The notes beneath the pieces are model-generated. The model was not told the DNA's origin and searched no databases. It saw nothing but the letters and a program-made list of their open reading frames with translations. Position numbers and translations under genes: made by a program. 64,000 bases of DNA from Evansella caseinilytica (GTDB taxonomy: Bacteria > Bacillota > Bacilli > Bacillales > Salisediminibacteriaceae), in contig NZ_FNPI01000022.1 of NCBI RefSeq assembly GCF_900107275.1, forward strand, positions 1 to 64,000, written 5' to 3'. The stretch's first letter is position 1; each line of letters starts with the position of its first letter. Positions 63,199 through 64,000 of the stretch are shown piece by piece.

Positions 63199-64000
63199 CT
63201 TATACATACATGCGGGGAACCCCTTTTGAAAAAAACGGATTGACGGCGCTGCAAGCAGAGATACCTGAGAATAGCTATACTGCCGTCATCGGACATACCG
63301 GGTCAGGGAAATCGACCTTTGTTCAACTGTTAAACGGGCTGTTGAAGCCGACGGCAGGTTCGATACAAGTCGGTGATTGGATGATAGCTAGCGACACGAA
63401 ACAAAAGCAGCTTTATGATCTCAGACGGCAAGTGGGGATGGTTTTTCAATATCCGGAGCATCAACTGTTTCATGAAACGGTCATTGAGGATGTGGCATAC
63501 GGGCCGATCAATTTTGGACTATCCAAAAAGGCAGCATTGCAAAAAGCGGAGGAAGCATTATCGATGGTCGGGATTTCCGAACGACTATTTGACCGCAGTC
63601 CGTTTGATCTTAGCGGCGGCCAAATGCGGCGGGTAGCCATTGCCGGTGTACTGGCAAACGACCCTTGTTTGCTTGTTCTGGATGAGCCGACAGCGGGACT
63701 TGATCCCCAAGGACAGCAGGAGATAATGAGCTTGTTTGAAAGGTGGTATCAAGCAGATGACCGGCGTTCGGTCGTGCTGGTCACCCACCGGATGGAGGAC
63801 GCGGCGGCATACAGCGATCAAATCGTGGTGATGGATCACGGCACTGTGAAGCTGGCAGGTACGCCATATGAGGTATTCTCGCAGCAAGAGCTGTTAACGC
63901 AGTCGGGACTGGACGTGCCGGAAACGGTTCGGCTGCTGCAAAAATTGGCCGCAGCAAGTCATGAGCCAATTGATGCCTTGAAGTTTCATCTCCGGGAAAC
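63174..64000 (+). CDS. ecfA2: ECF transporter ATPase EcfA2 (3' end beyond window)
   Basis: Second ATPase of the energy-coupling module. The visible 275 residues have Walker A GHTGSGKST, Q-loop FQYPEHQLF, signature DLSGGQMRR, Walker B LLVLDEPTAGLDP and H-loop VTHRMEDA, the methionine-containing EcfA2 style. ATG 63174 lies within the end of ecfA1, with GGTGGGTG upstream. The gene is cut by the window edge; EcfT is expected next. Confidence 0.94.
   Translation, partial: MQIKADNVTYTYMRGTPFEKNGLTALQAEIPENSYTAVIGHTGSGKSTFVQLLNGLLKPTAGSIQVGDWMIASDTKQKQLYDLRRQVGMVFQYPEHQLFHETVIEDVAYGPINFGLSKKAALQKAEEALSMVGISERLFDRSPFDLSGGQMRRVAIAGVLANDPCLLVLDEPTAGLDPQGQQEIMSLFERWYQADDRRSVVLVTHRMEDAAAYSDQIVVMDHGTVKLAGTPYEVFSQQELLTQSGLDVPETVRLLQKLAAASHEPIDALKFHLRE

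Overview
The window is a contiguous stretch of a Firmicutes (Bacillaceae) chromosome. It carries the 3' end of an rRNA operon (5S) and then the classic Bacillus order ctsR-mcsA-mcsB-clpC-radA-disA-yacL-ispD-ispF-gltX-cysE-cysS-mrnC-rlmB-rae1-sigH-rpmG-secE-nusG-rplKAJL-rsmC-rpoBC-ybxF-rpsL-rpsG-fusA-tuf, followed by the S10/spc/alpha ribosomal superoperon through rplQ and the start of the ECF transporter ATPase genes. Every confident gene is on the + strand. Protein sequences resemble the B. subtilis / alkaliphilic Bacillus group. The extracellular solute-binding protein has a very acidic linker, which hints at a salt- or alkali-adapted member; this is inference and no species is assigned.

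Layout. 1-1,300: 5S rRNA and an MgtC-family membrane protein. 1,400-6,600: CtsR-controlled protein quality-control operon. 7,000-19,200: radA-disA, isoprenoid genes ispD/ispF, gltX, a cysteine T-box with cysE-cysS, RNA enzymes and sigH. 19,900-24,100: rpmG-secE-nusG and the L11/L1/L10/L12 genes with an L10 leader. 24,500-38,500: rsmC, RNA polymerase beta and beta', and the str operon. 38,500-46,150: an island that splits the str and S10 operons, holding a complete oligopeptide ABC transporter (D-F-B-C-A order), then an AT-rich segment with a tiny membrane protein, an unrecognised secreted protein and decayed sequence. 46,167-62,061: strong promoter and the S10-spc-alpha ribosomal genes with secY, adk, map, infA and rpoA. 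62,341-64,000: ecfA1 and the start of ecfA2.

The most unusual content lies between genes. Two families of intercistronic repeats are scattered through housekeeping operons, even inside ribosomal protein operons. Family A (about 125-160 bp, often in tandem, all in the direction of transcription) and family B (about 140-235 bp, modular, either orientation, usually starting within tens of bases of a stop codon) share GTTCAAAAAG / CTTTTTGAAC terminal arms. In both families the paired arms and inner stems change together between copies, which suggests that a folded RNA or DNA structure is maintained. Some loci have collapsed copies made only of the arms, and tandem copies are locus-specific, pointing to in-place duplication. 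A third family (C) flanks cysE. These repeats are the best candidates here for a poorly described system; the genes themselves are mostly well-known families.
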